Shown here one piece after another: positions 21,966 through 33,305 of a DNA stretch of 64,000 bases (position 1 is its first letter; each line of letters starts with the position of its first letter). The DNA comes from Diadophis punctatus similis (taxonomy: Eukaryota > Chordata > Lepidosauria > Squamata > Dipsadidae). Under the pieces are notes generated by a model. That model did not search any database. It was not told the origin of the DNA and was given only the letters and a program-made list of their open reading frames with translations. The stretch spans positions 1,151,501-1,215,500 of the forward strand of contig JALIGW010000040.1 in assembly GCA_023053685.1 (NCBI GenBank). The letters are read 5' to 3'. The translations under genes and the position numbers were made by a program.

Positions 21966-23186
21966 GTAACACTCACCTGTCTCTTTCTGTCCTCCAGCTT
22001 CTTTTTTCAGTCAGAATCCAGACTGGAAGCTCATGGAGATACAAGGTTGGTTGGTGTTTTAATTTGATTTGCTATTGAAACTCTGCAAAGATCTGCACTT
22101 GTATTCTTTTTATCACATTCTTATTACACTCTATTGCCATAAAGCTTATCATATTACTAGCACTATCATAAATGAGAGAACAGATGCCAGATGCCTTACC
22201 AATCATACTGCGGTCTTTTTTTTCCCTGAATAGTGTTCATAATCCAGAAGAGAAGGCATTCATTTCAGATCTAAAGCAAAGGAAATCACCATAACTTTTG
22301 ACAAGAGCTAGCAAGGAAAGGTCGTCTGGGTTGAACTACATTTCCTTGTTGTCCCTTCCAGCTCTACTATTCTACTATTTTATCATCTGAATTCTTGCAA
22401 GGAGCCAAGATTTTAGTGATCACTGCTGATAATAAAGCTAATGCATATTTTAAAATAAGGCCAGATACTTAAATCGTCCACCCCAGCAAACATTTCCACC
22501 CAGGTATTTCTAACCAAACCTGTTCCCAATTGGTTGGATATTACTGCTTCCAGATTGTCTCATCCGCTTCTGACAGCATTGAGTGCACCAAAGAACCAAG
22601 AAGGTTGGTACAACCAGAAGCTTCCAGGAGGAGAAACTCAAAAGTACCTTCTACCCCCACCCAAAACCAGAAGATCGATGGTGAGCATGGAAGCCTCTTC
22701 ACAAATTCTCAAAGTGGCTCAAAACGTCCGTGCCACAACAACACAGGTCTAAGACAAATTCTCACAGTGGCTCAAAACATCTGTGTCACGTTCACAGGTG
22801 TAAGACAAAAACTCTGATGCACCTAGTAGTGGCTGAAGCTGCCATGGATGAACGACCAAGAACAGAGTGCCAGTGCCCACCTAGGGACATTCACAGGAGG
22901 GGAGATGTCAAAAATAAATCAAGATGTTAAAAGCGACAGCCCAATTAAAACCCTGCCGTTACTTACATGTCCCATGGGAGGAGGTTCAGTCAAATGACCA
23001 AGGTTGATGCAATTATTGTTTTTACTCTCTCTGGTGGACACCCCTGTGCCACCCCTCCTCCCCCCATATTTCACATTAAGAAATCCATCTCTACCAAAGC
23101 ACACCAGAAAGAGATGTAAGGGTTATATTTTCATTGTATTGTACTTGGATTATTAGTTTCTGCAGTAGGTTGAGATATTAACACAT
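21966..23186. other. Low-copy DNA, unassigned
   Basis: No gene recognised. Short open frames near 22530-22930 contain no known domain. Pyrimidine tract and AG near 21990-22012 are too common to call an exon. Confidence 0.3.
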
Positions 23187-23328
23187 TAACAGAGTTGGAA
23201 GGGACCTTGCAGGTCATCTAGTCCAATCCCCTGCCCAAGCAGGAGACCCTACATCTGCCTCTACCTAGGATACAACTCACAACCTCCTGATTGTGAGGCA
23301 AGAGCTCTACCTCTAGGCCACAGCAGCT
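23187..23328 (-). mobile_element. tRNA-derived SINE with CR1-type 3' tail
   Basis: On the minus strand the head reads TGTGGCCTAGAGGTAGAGC (A-box-like TGGCCTAGAGG), then CTTGCCTCACAATCAGGAGG and a mutated B box (GAGTTGTATCC). The tail (GGTCTCCTGCTTGGGCAGG, GGACTAGATGACCTGCAAGG) is the CR1 3' end. A second copy with an intact GAGTTCGATCC B box is at 54737-54880. CR1-tailed SINEs are known in other reptiles. Confidence 0.88.
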
Positions 23329-23329
23329 G

Positions 23330-23947
23330 GGTGAATCTTCATTCATTCATTCTTAGGGCTTCTTTCTTCAAGGCTGGTCTTTGAATCTTTGACTGCTGAC
23401 TTCTGGTTGAGTTCCAAAAATCTCTTGAGCCCCTGTGTAAAGTCCTGACATGAATAGGGAGGAAAATGCTGGTCTCCTACTGTCTTTACTAGCATTAGTG
23501 CAACTAACACGCTGTTGTGCAGCCAACTCACAGCTGCCAATAGGGAAAGAAGCAGTTTGTGTTGGGGATACGGCCATGTATTCAGTAACCAAGATCATAA
23601 ATGTCTCAAGGATAAGATCATAGGAGGTAATCAATCTTGTTCCTCCTACGAAGACGTCCCTCTTTCTGCGAATCAAGCCAGTGATTTCCTTCAGCCATTC
23701 ATACCAGGAAACAGCAATAATGAGAAAGTCACTGAATGCCTGAGGATTCAGATATCTGTCTTGCATTGCCCCCTAGAAAATGGCCATAGAGGGAACTGCA
23801 GGGCATAAAGGATCGAAGGGCACAGTTTTGTTATCTCCATACCTCCTTGCATTGACTGCAGTTCGGATACTGTAATTCACCAGTGTGGTAGACGGTGCTA
23901 GTTCTGAGATCATGTCTGTGGTTTCTGGTTTCTTGAAGTTCATTCAG
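23330..23947. other. Low-copy DNA, unassigned
   Basis: Nothing recognised. Confidence 0.3.
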
Positions 23948-24195
23948 AATATAGAATAATAGAGTTGGAGGGGATCCACTTTAGTCTGAGTCCCTTAAGT
24001 AGCAGGAGACCCTATACCTTTCTTGACAAATGTCTATCCAATTTCTTCTTAGAAATCTACAGTGATGGAGTACCAACAACTTCTGGAGGCAAGCTGTTCC
24101 ACTGATTAATTGTTTTCACTGACAGGAAATTTCTCCTTAGTTCTAGGTTGCTTCTCTCCTTGATTAGTTTCCACCCATTGCTTCTTGTTCTGCCC
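23948..24195 (-). mobile_element. CR1 LINE 3' fragment (reverse)
   Basis: The reverse complement of the CR1 3' end: AATAGAGTTGGAGGGGATCC, CAGGAGACCCTATACC, CTTCTGGAGGCAAGCTGTTC and GAAATTTCTCCTTAGTTC. The GTATAGGG site is present and uninterrupted here (CCCTATAC). Confidence 0.9.
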
Positions 24196-24268
24196 TACTT
24201 TGCTAATGTTTATGTTTATACCATACCTGTTATCTTGTACATGTTTTGACAAATAAAATAAAATAAAA

Positions 24269-24327
<59 letters not shown>

Positions 24328-24330
24328 AAA
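24196..24330 (+). mobile_element. L2/Rex1-like LINE 3' end with (AAATA)n/(AAAT)n tail
   Basis: TTATACCATACCTGTTATCT, TGTACATGTTTTGACAAATA and then about 75 bp of AAATA and AAAT units. The same 3' end follows the longer LINE copies at 29158 and 58555. Confidence 0.8.
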
Positions 24331-24720
24331 CACGCTGAGCCAAGCCTTCCAATCCCTTTTTATAGCTTAGACTCAGGATGCTGTGTGAATGCAGCCACTG
24401 GATGGCAGCATTGTTCCTTATTAAGCATACGGACTGCCTAAACTGAAAAGATTAAAAAAAATAGTTTGACATATGAAATATTCCTTATTCCACAGCTTGG
24501 CTTCTTATATTCTTATTCTCCCTTCCATCGGATGGCCAAACTTTGAGGGGTCAGGGGCCATCATTAGCCATGTTTAGCAGCTGATCACAGTGAACATGAC
24601 AATGATAACCAGGAAGTTGTCATATGTACAGTGGAGGGACTAAACCCATGCTGGCTGGGGACTTATGTGAATTGAAGCCCACCCATCTTCAATTTGCCAT
24701 GGTTAAGAAACAATGGTCTA
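24331..24720. other. Low-copy DNA, unassigned
   Basis: No recognised repeat or gene. Confidence 0.3.
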
Positions 24721-24724
24721 CATC

Positions 24725-24788
24725 AGGGGTCTCCAACCTTGGCAACTTTAAGACTTGTGGACTTCAACTCCCAGAATTCCTCAGCCAG
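24725..24788. mobile_element. Short CAGGGGTCTCCAACC-type element
   Basis: CAGGGGTCTCCAACCTTGGC, then AACTTTAAGACTTGTGGAC and TTCAACTCCCAGAATTCC. It is one of at least eight copies. The complete palindromic form at 52052-52186 shows its structure. Confidence 0.75.
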
Positions 24789-24801
24789 CTTTGGTCTAGA
24801 T

Positions 24802-25450
24802 CAGTGGTTCCCAAAGTGGGCGGTACTGCCCCCCGGGGGGCGGTGGGAACCCTTAGGGGGGCAGTGAGAGGGAAGGGTGGTGTCAGGGGGGCAGTGAGAG
24901 GAGCCAGGGGGGCGGTAAGTGGTTCACCATGCTTTTGCACTTGAAGCTCCCTCACATTCCTCGCTCTTGTGTGCAGGGCAGCCCATTCTGAAATAAAACG
25001 CGAGATGTTTTCTTTCAGAATGGGCTGCCCTGCACCCAAGAGCGTGGAATGCGACAGAGTTACAAGTGCTAGGTATGATGCCCATCTCGCGGCCCGGCTA
25101 GCCCCTGCCCAGCCCCTGCCCAGCCCCCGCTCCGCTCCACCCCGCACGACTGGTCACTCCAAACTGCATCCCATTGCGCAACGGGTGTCCTACCTAGCAC
25201 TTCAAGCTCCCTCACATTCCTCGCTCTTGTGTGCAGGGCAGCCCATTCTGAAAGAAAACACGAGATGTTGTTGGTTTGTTGCTAAGCAAGAGCATTGTTA
25301 AGTGAGTTTCACCACACTTTACAAGTTGGCCACCCCCACCCAGTCACCTAACCACTAAGCCACGCCCACCTGAGGGGGTGGGGTGGGGGCGGTGAGGATG
25401 AGTTTGTAGCACCAAGGGGGCGGTGGACTGAAAAAGTTTGGGAACCACTG
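24802..25450. mobile_element. 649-bp hAT element, CAGTGGTTCCCAAAG ends
   Basis: Left end CAGTGGTTCCCAAAGTGGG and right end AAGTTTGGGAACCACTG. GTCTAGAT flanks both sides exactly (24794-24801 and 25451-25458), with a central TA. Inside, CAGGGCAGCCCATTCTGAAA appears twice in one orientation, with a reversed partner between the two, so it has an internal duplication. No transposase. Confidence 0.93.
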
Positions 25451-25818
25451 GTCTAGATTCTAGAATAAATGCTAGGTTCTTCTTGATGTTTAATGAGCTT
25501 AGGGCTACCTGATCTAAGTTATAAAAATCATGATAACCTCTAGACAGCAAATCCTGATGAAAGATTGAGGAAATATTGAGTAGCTCCACAATCTGCTCTT
25601 CTCCCAATGTTTATATATATATATATATTCTATTAGTTTTACAGGTACTTGTTATCTTTTTAAGGCTTTTACTAACAGTACTATTTGTAATTGTCTTGTT
25701 AATATTTTTTTTTAGCTTTCTGGTACATTGCTCAGAGTCACTTGCCTCTGAAATGGGCAGGCATATAAATCGAATGAATAAATAAAATAAAAAGCACCAA
25801 TTTCTATAGCTTTTTACT

Positions 25819-26278
25819 CAGTGGTGAAATCCAATTTTTTAAAAATACCGGTTCTGTGGGCGTGGCTTGGTGGACATGGTGTGGCTTGGTGGGCGTGGCT
25901 TGGTGGGTGTGGCAGGGGAAGGATACTGCAAAATCTCCATTTCCACCCCACTCTGGGGCCAGCCAGAGGTGGTATTTGCCGGTTCTCCAAACTACTCAAA
26001 ATTTCCGCTACCGGTTCTCCAAACTACTCAAAATTTTCGCTGCTGGTTCTCCGAACTATTCAAAATTTTCGCTACCGGTTCTCCGAACTACTCAAAATTT
26101 CCGCTACTGGTTCTCCGAACTACTCAAAATTTTCGCTGCTGGTTCTCCGAACTATTCAAAATTTTCGCTACCGGTTCTCCGAACTACTCAAAATTTCCAC
26201 TACTGGTTCTCCGAACTACTCAAAATTTCCTTTATTGGTTCTCCAGAACCTGTCAGAACCTGCTGGATTTCACCCCTG
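25819..26278. mobile_element. 460-bp hAT element carrying a 32-bp tandem array
   Basis: Begins CAGTGGTGAAATCC and ends GATTTCACCCCTG. The body contains GTGGGCGTGGCTTGG and CTGCAAAATCTCCATTTCC, as in the sister copies at 18585, 27351 and 57411. Only this copy has an expanded array of GGTTCTCCGAACTACTCAAA-type units. No clear duplication was found. Confidence 0.85.
25981..26236. repeat. Eight 32-bp tandem units with 96-bp higher-order period
   Basis: GGTTCTCC occurs at 25981, 26013, 26045, 26077, 26109, 26141, 26173, 26205 and 26237, exactly 32 bp apart. Variants (CGCTGCT, ACTATT and CGCTACT) recur every third unit in units 2-4 and 5-7. Since 96 is divisible by 3, repeat peptides appear in all three frames; these are not genes. 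Confidence 0.97.
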
Positions 26279-27342
26279 TAATTTTACTGCTTTTGGTGGT
26301 AGCTTACAAACATGGTAGTCCAAGGCGTTCTTTTCTATTCTCTATTGAGGCTGGCCGGTCCTAAATAAAAAAGGGAAATTCAGTACAATAGAATACTGTG
26401 TCATATGTGACACAGATTATAGGAAAGCAGTTTTCTTGAGAACAGGAATGCCAGCAGGGAGGTCAAACAACCTTGGCTGGGGAATTCTGGGTGTTGAAGT
26501 TCACCTATCTTCAAGTTCCCAAGGTTGACAAACACTGCCCAGGATTGTCTCTTTATTCTGCCTACCTATCCTGCACTGACTGCAAAATTCTGCAAGCTTA
26601 TTTTGAAAAGGATAGTAAGGAATTGGGGATAAACCTTGCAGATCTTATGATGGCCACCGGAAGGCAACCTAAACTACACGTTCTCCAAAAATCTGCTATT
26701 TAACATTTAGCTACCTGCACAGATGGTCCACCTAGATGTCATTGAACTGCAGCTCCCATCAGCATCGACCAATATGGTCACTGCTGAGAGATGCTAGGAG
26801 TAATCACTCACCCACATATGTCAATCCGCAGTGGTGGGTCTGTGCACAATCTTGATCAAAAAAGCAGATGGTAGCTGTCACCAACCCTCCAGATATGTTG
26901 GACTATAATTTCAGAATTAGCAGCCCATGAAATTATGGCTAAGTGGTAATGAATATTGCATTCTGGCATTCCTGGAAATTAATCAGTTGAGTGGTACAAG
27001 ATGTGGAGAAGTTTCCTCATGGCTTAAGACGCTTTCTGGAACTGAAGATACCAGTAGGTGCCCAGCTGAGAAATGCATCAATCATTTCTAGATCTTGCTT
27101 CTTGCGGGGTCAATTTTAGAATCTCAGCTGTGTTGCTGTGATGGAATGTCGTCTGGATTCCCAGGAAGGAGGGGCTGCATTTCAGAGGAACAAGAGAGAG
27201 CAAAGTTTAGATAGTTTGATTGGGAGGAAGAGAATCAAGATAGCTTCTCCCTAAAAGTCTTTAATGGTGCAAGGAGATGCTTTACTTTGGAAAGATTTCT
27301 GTCTATAGGTGAGGAACACTAAGGGAAACTGCTTAGAAGTAA
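26279..27342. other. Low-copy DNA, with one GGAATTCTGGG repeat fragment
   Basis: About 26460-26540 matches the CCAACTCCCAGAATTCC repeat in reverse. The remainder is unassigned. Confidence 0.35.
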
Positions 27343-27350
27343 CTCTGCAT

Positions 27351-27642
27351 CAGTGGTGGGATTCAAAAATTTTTTTACTACCGGTTCTGTGGGCGTGGCT
27401 TGGTGGGTGTGGCTTGGTGGGTGTGGCAGGGGAAGGATACTGCAAAATCTCCATTCCCTCCCCACTCCAGGGGAAGGATACTGCAAAATCCCCATTTCCT
27501 CCCGATCAGCTGGGACTCAGGAGGCAGAGAATAGATGGGGGTGGGGCCAGTCAGAGGTGGTATTTACCGGTTCTCCGAACTACTCAAAATTTCCGCTGCC
27601 GGTTCTCCAAAACTGGTCAGAACCTGCTGAATCCCACCTCTG
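27351..27642. mobile_element. 292-bp hAT element, CAGTGGTGGGATTC subfamily
   Basis: CAGTGGTGGGATTCAAAAA to GAATCCCACCTCTG. CTCTGCAT flanks both sides perfectly (27343-27350 and 27643-27650), matching nTnnnnAn. It has one CTCAAAATTTCCGCTGCCGG unit, unlike the expanded copy at 25819. Confidence 0.92.
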
Positions 27643-27650
27643 CTCTGCAT

Positions 27651-28236
27651 GTTTTTCTTGGTTGGGGCGAGGGCTGACAATTGCTCCATCAAACCTAAGG
27701 AGACACACATGTCAAAGCTTTGAGCTATTCTGACCTGGGGGATAAGGGGCAAGGGAGATCCAAACACACAGTTGTGGTGATCCTGCCTGCAATTCCAGGA
27801 TGCCATCACTGATTGCATGTGATAACCACATAATAATATTGGTTGCATCACCTTTTCCTATCAACAAGAATCCTTCCAACTGCAATGGCATGCTGTCTCG
27901 GAGAGGATCCCAAAAGCTGACGTATGGAAAATGTATTCAGGGAAATGGAAACATACCTTCGTGTTTTTTTGACAAGCTGGAGAAAAGGTTAGACATCAAG
28001 TGGATGGGGGAGAACATGGCATACATTTCTGGCCAATAACTGACCATCAGTTGCCCGGCAGTTCTCAATGTTTAGCTATTGCCACAAAATGACATGCAAA
28101 AGTTGGGTCTGGATTTCAAACCCATTTAAAACAAGTCTCACCTTCACAGGATCTTCATCTATGCCCAGGACGATCTGGAATAGTCACTGATTTTCAAGAC
28201 CCTGCAGGATTTTGAAGACCCCACAGGAAGATGAAC
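27651..28236. other. Low-copy DNA, unassigned
   Basis: Nothing recognised. Confidence 0.3.
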
Positions 28237-28625
28237 AGAACAGAATAACAGAGGTGGATGGGGACCTTGGAGGTCTTCTAGTCCAACCCCCTGCTCAAGC
28301 AAGAGATTCTGTACCATTTCAGACAGGTGGCTGTCCAATCTCTTCTTAAAAGTCTCCAATGATGGAGCACCCACAACTTCTGAAGGCAAGCTGTTCCACC
28401 GATTAATTGCTCTCATTGTCTGGAAATTCCTCCTTAGTTCTAGGTTGCTTCTCTCCTTGATTAGTTCCCATCCGTTGCTTCTTGTCCTGCCTTCAGGTGC
28501 TTTTGAGAGTAGGTTGACTCTGTCTTTGTGGCAACCCCACTGCTATCATGTCATCCCTAGTCCTTCTTTTCATTAGACTAGACAAACCCAATTCTGGTAA
28601 CTGTTCTTCAGCCTCCAGCCTCCTA
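28237..28625 (-). mobile_element. CR1 LINE 3' fragment (reverse)
   Basis: AACAGAATAACAGAGGTGG, GACCTTGGAGGTCTTCTAG, AGATTCTGTACCATTTCAG, CTCTTCTTAAAAGTCTCCAA and TTCCTCCTTAGTTCTAGG form the reverse of the CR1 3' region. Extends into ORF2 (TGCTATCATGTCATCCC). Confidence 0.9.
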
Positions 28626-29044
28626 CACATATTTGTTGCTTCCCATTACCATATTTTTGTACCACACACTTTCTCTCCATTGTTAAATTAATCCATTTTC
28701 TGGGTTTACTCTAAATCACTAATTAATCAAACTGTTAAAGAGTTTTGTTCATTAAATGCGGATGAGGGGGTGGAAGTGGAGGAAACATTTATCACGATTG
28801 CAGAAGTCACAGCATTGGGTGAGGTAGTTAATTCCTACAGAAAGGGAATTAGAAAACAATCTTATTAGGTTACAGAAGTGGAATGAGAAGAACGAACTGA
28901 ACTGAACAGAGACACAGGCCAAGTCTATCACTTAGGAGACCAAGAACAAATGCAGAAAAGAATTGGGGCAAGACCGACTAGGCAGTGGGACTTGTGAAAC
29001 AAATTGGAGGAAGCGGAGGAACATGGCTTATGGATTCTTTCCAC

Positions 29045-29157
29045 CCCTTTTATAATAGCTTTGCTGTGGATAACAGGATAGGTTATCCTGTTATCCATAT
29101 GGATAACAGGATATCTATATGGATAACAGGATAGATCGAAGGCGAGCTACGTTGCCT
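29045..29157. repeat. GGATAACAGGATA inverted/direct repeat cluster
   Basis: TGGATAACAGGATA occurs three times in this stretch and its reverse once in between, followed by CGAAGGC...GCCTTCG. It looks like a foldback or a set of small duplications at the LINE's 5' junction. Confidence 0.7.
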
Positions 29158-29575
29158 TCGATCTGATCTAAATGTAGTTCATAAAATCATCTGCCACAAT
29201 GTCCTACCTGTCAATGAATACTTCAGCTTCAACCGCAACAATACACGAGCACACAATACATTCAAACTCAATGTAAACCGCTCGAAACTCGACTGCAGAA
29301 AATACGACTTCAGCAACAAGGTAATCAATGCCTGGAAGGCACTACCTGACTCTGTGGTTTCTTCCCCAAACCCCAAAAACTTTAACCTTAGACTGTCTAC
29401 AGTTGACCTCACCCCATTCCTAACAGGTCTGTAAGGGGCGTGCATAAGCACACCATTGTGCCTACCGTCCCTGTCCTTCTGTCCTATTGTCTAAATTTAC
29501 CTATACATACTTTGCTTTTGTTTTATATCATACCTGTTATCTTGTACATGTGTTGACAAAATAAATAAATAAAAT
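29158..29575 (+). pseudogene. L2/Rex1-like LINE 3' fragment
   Basis: Plus-strand translation reads DLNVVHKIICHNVLPVNEYF, then SFNRNNTRAHNTFKLNVNRS, KLDCRKYDFSNKVINAW and LPDSVVSSPNPKNFNL, ending LTPFLTGL-stop near 29434. The 3' end has ATACCTGTTATCTTGTACATG and an AAATA tail. Only the C-terminal piece remains. The apparent minus-strand frame (29179-29451) is its shadow. Confidence 0.87.
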
Positions 29576-29879
29576 AATAAATGGGAAGGAACAGATAGGA
29601 GGGCTTAGGAGGCAGCAGTCAGTAGCATGTCTCCCCAAGTGTTGATTACATCTCCAAATGCTGTCATTGACATTGGCACATACACAAAGCCATGCCTGTG
29701 TCACGGTGTGAATATTGTCAGTTGTATGTCTATGCAGGGTGATGCATCCCTATCCTAATATTATGGTACATTCCAATACAAGCAGAACACGTGATATGAT
29801 CTTCTACGCATGTCCACATTCCTAAGCCACCATTATTATTATTTTGCCTTAGCTCTTGACCTGAACGGTCGTGTTTCTT

Positions 29880-30060
29880 AGCAAAGATGTAATTATTCAG
29901 GATTTATTGTTTTTGTACTGAAATAAATATTTTCTATTAGACTTTTAATCTCGGTTTTATTTCTAACTGTCTGAGTTCCAAGTAAAGATCCAAATCGCCT
30001 CTATGAGATTTTATTCTCATCCTTAACATGGTAGCACTCGGACGGCTTGAATATATTTTT
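29880..30060 (+). mobile_element. Possible LTR R/U5 plus primer-binding-like site
   Basis: Contains ACTGAAATAAATATTTTC (AATAAA signal), TAATCTCGGTTTTATTTC, then TGGTAGCACTCGGACGG. A diverged counterpart is in reverse at 4310-4445. TGG followed by a tRNA-3'-like sequence would fit a primer-binding site. The call is weak. Confidence 0.3.
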
Positions 30061-30223
30061 CTCTCAACAGCCTGGAAAGCATTTTAGATCACTGGCAAGT
30101 CCTTTGGGATCCCATCCCACCTTCCTCTCAGCTGGGTGATTAGGAATCAACCAGGTCCCCTTGCCACATTTGGAAAAAAGGAGAAGGAATATGGATTTCC
30201 ACCCATAGAGAGTCTGCCTAGAA

Positions 30224-30638
30224 CAGTGATGGCGAACCTATGGCACGGGTGCCAAAGGTGGCACGTGGAGCCATATCTGCCGGCACGCAAGCCGTTGCCC
30301 TAGCTCAGCTCCAGTGCACATGTGTGTGCCCGCCAGCTGATTTTTGGCTCGCACGGAGGTGATTTTGGCCTCCGGAGGGCCTCAAGGGTGGCAGGGGGGA
30401 GCGTTTTCGCCCTCCCCAAGCTCCAAGAAAGCCTCTGGAGCCTGGGGAGGGCAAAAAAACGGGCCTACCAGGCCCACTGGAAGTCGGGAAATGGGGGAGT
30501 GGGGGGGTCACGCACGCATGTGCAGGGGGGTGGGACAAGTGAGGAGCTTGGAATTATGGGTGTGGGCACGCACGCGCATGCAATAGCGCGCACACGCTCT
30601 ATTTTGGCACCCGAGGAAAAAAAGGTTCGCCATCACTG
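30224..30638. mobile_element. 415-bp hAT element, CAGTGATGG ends
   Basis: CAGTGATGGCGAACCTATGG to AAAGGTTCGCCATCACTG. GCCTAGAA flanks both sides perfectly (30216-30223 and 30639-30646), central TA. The interior contains CCCTCCCCAAGCTCC and GCCCACTGGAAGTCGG modules shared with the copies at 16397 and 39770. Confidence 0.93.
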
Positions 30639-30646
30639 GCCTAGAA

Positions 30647-32783
30647 AGTAAAGTCGTCCAGGGTCTAAACTGCATCACCGCGTCTTCTGGTACCTTTGGA
30701 ATTTGCTCCCTCCACAAGTTCTTTTGACATTGTTTGGGTCAGACTCTGGAGCACGTGCTTTTCTGGGTGGTAAGCTGGGTCAAAAATAAACACATTTGTG
30801 CAGAGCCACAACCCCTTGGCTGAAGGCAAAGGAAAAAAGGATGACGAGAGACACAGGAGAGCAACACAACCTTTGGATTGCCAGGTAGCAATGAGAGATT
30901 GGAGAGATAAGGGATGACAACATCACAACGGAGCGCATGACAGCCAAGAGAACAAGAAGGATTTTTTTTGTGCACCAGAGTTCAGCTACTGGCTGTCAGC
31001 TTGCCAAGAACAGGCTATTTCGAGCTGCTCTCCAGAAAGTATGCTAGGCTTGTACTGTACCAGCTGAGCAGACATGTATTGCATATGCGGCTTCTGTCCA
31101 TCAATTTATGGATATGTTGAGGTCTCTAACCTTCCGCATTTGCTGGGAGCATTCTGCTGAGCCATGACACTGGGAACTATAAAGGGAAAGTGGTGGAACC
31201 TGAGGCCAAATGGGAGGGCAGGATCCTCACTTCTTAAGCCAGTCCTCAGCTAAAGGGTTTGGACAGAGGGGAGAAGGGGAAGAGGAAAGAGCGGGAGCTT
31301 TCTTGCTTCCTTTCCCAGATTTGAAACATCTAGGGATGTTCACAGGGATGGTAAAAAGAGCCAAGTTGGCCTAATTGAAGCCCTGCCTTTTTAAATGTGA
31401 AATGCACACTTCAACTCGTCTTTAAAAAGAAGCAAGCTTTTGATTGTGCAGTTAGACAACCATCCTGACTTTTTTGACCCTCCTCTATCCAGTCCTGCAA
31501 ACATCAGTTCCATGTTCACAGTGCGGTTCTGCATGACCTGGAGACTGCTGGTTCCAGTCTTGACAATTGCAGTCCTTGAGAAAGTCCACGAAACGGCGTA
31601 TTAGAAGGGATGTGTAGAAGCTGCGCCTCCTCAGCTCCTCCTAGGAAAGCCTATGAGGTGGGCAGTTGGCCAGTCAGCTGGATGGTGTGTGGCAACGCCA
31701 GAAATGGAGGACAATGCAGGAGAAAGCCAGAAGCCACGCGGCTGTGTCTTCTCCTGCCTTAGCAAATCATCTTGAGCAACCCTGAGATTAGGACAGAAAC
31801 ATTTGCCACATGCCCTCTTTTTGCAAGATAATTAAAACAAAAGAACCGAAAACCATTTGCTAAATGAACTGTTTCCCATAAAACGCCCAAGGGTGTGCTT
31901 GTCTTCCTTTGCTCTTATAATATTTCTTGGATCCTTGGACTATAATAAACGTTCATTCATTTGCCGTTAAAACAACCTTTCCTCAAATCTGAGGTCCTGA
32001 ATATCGTCAATGGACAATCATTTTGATATAACAATCCTCCAATCCTCCAGCCTGTATTTGGAGTTGGGAATTTTGTGGCTTCTTATAAATTGCCATATAT
32101 ATTTATAATTATGAAGGAAAACCGGTGTGTGAAACCTGGCAGACCGCCTTGGACTTGCAAAGTGAAGCTCAGTGTGTACTTTTGAAGTTTGTCCTGATTG
32201 TATCATGCCTCTCTGTTCAGTGCCAAGCCTCGCAGAGGGGCTGTCAGTCAATATCACCTATATACGTGGCCATCCGTTTTTTGTTGATAGCCCATCCCAG
32301 AGTGTAGATTAGCAAACAATCACTGTTTATCTCTCTGTCTCTGCAAGAGGCATGGTAGCCGTGACCTAGATAGACTTCTTGCCCTGATCACCTAGAGCTC
32401 ACCTTTCCTCCCAGCTACCGTTTCAAGAGACTCAGCTTTCATTGGCTGCTGAGAAGTCAGGACACAATCCTAGATCACCATTGGCTTGCTTTAATGGGTA
32501 GAGACTTCCCCATCTCCCTTACTGCTTGTGTGGACAAGGAATGAGATGATTCTGTTGAATGAGCATTGAGTCTCAGTAAGCCTCCTCACCAAATTCAGGA
32601 TAATAACGAGGGAGTGATAAAAACTGAGGGTCACCTCGGTTGGTTTCTGAGAATTACTCACATTATCAATGAGATCAGAACAAAAGGACGTGTCTCCTCC
32701 AAGGCATTCGGCAAACATCTTCAGTTGACCCTTCCTCCACTCAAGTTGATGTTCTCATGTTCTCCGTGTCGGGTTTAGCCTGG
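30647..32783. other. Low-copy DNA, with one recurring hairpin-type repeat
   Basis: About 31360-31480 carries the TTGATTGTGCAGTTAG / CCATCCTGACTTTTTTGACC module also seen near 8640 and 19715. No gene recognised elsewhere in this span. Confidence 0.35.
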
Positions 32784-32791
32784 GAAACAAG

Positions 32792-32947
32792 CAGTAGTGG
32801 GTTACACTTACCTTCGCTACCGGTACTGTGAACGCACGCGCGCATGCGCAGAACCTTCTGCGTGATTATGTCCGGGTGGGTGGCGGAGCCTCCCTCCACC
32901 GCTACCGGTTCGCCTGAACCGGGCAAACCAGTAGCAACCCATCACTG
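32792..32947. mobile_element. 156-bp hAT element
   Basis: CAGTAGTGGGTTACAC to AACCCATCACTG with perfect GAAACAAG duplications (32784-32791 and 32948-32955). The centre holds GCGCGCATGCGCAGAACC. Interior TCCGGGTGGGTGGCGGAGCC is shared with 5083-5258 and 9931-10076. Confidence 0.92.
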
Positions 32948-33149
32948 GAAACAAGCAACTGACTATCTCAACAGGTCATCTGATGAAGCTTGTAACTGAG
33001 CAAGAATTCAAGATGAGACTCTCCACTCCTGTCTGACAACCTTCTGACTCTTCCATGAGGAACATCTGTAGGCCCAAAACAACTGTCTCTTGAATCTGGA
33101 ACCTTCTCCAAGCATAACAAATAAATACTGGATTGATATATCTATGGAG

Positions 33150-33305
33150 ATTCTCAATCATCCAGGTCATGGTTGTCCCAAAGATGCTTTTCAAAAGTCA
33201 ACTGGACTTTCTTACTTTTTTTTTCTTTGGAAACGTTTCACTTCTCTTCCAAGAAGCTTCTTCAGTTCTTCTTCAGTGAATTGAAGAAGCTTCTTGAATG
33301 AGAAT
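33150..33305. mobile_element. Foldback element, CTTCTTGGATGAG family
   Basis: GGTCATGGTTGTCCCAAAG, then AGTCAACTGGACTTTCTT, CGTTTCACTTCTCTTCC and GAAGCTTCTTCAG. A partial copy of the element complete at 60490-60770. Confidence 0.7.

Noticed and set aside
25981..26236. CRISPR-like repeat array
   Set aside because: Units abut without spacers and lie in vertebrate transposon sequence.
25821..26364. Three overlapping open frames with repeating 32-residue peptides
   Set aside because: They come from the 32-bp array whose 96-bp super-period keeps all frames open; the DNA is a transposon end.
29071..29120. GGATAACAGG resembling a homing endonuclease site
   Set aside because: It lacks the full 18-bp recognition sequence and no intron or endonuclease is nearby.
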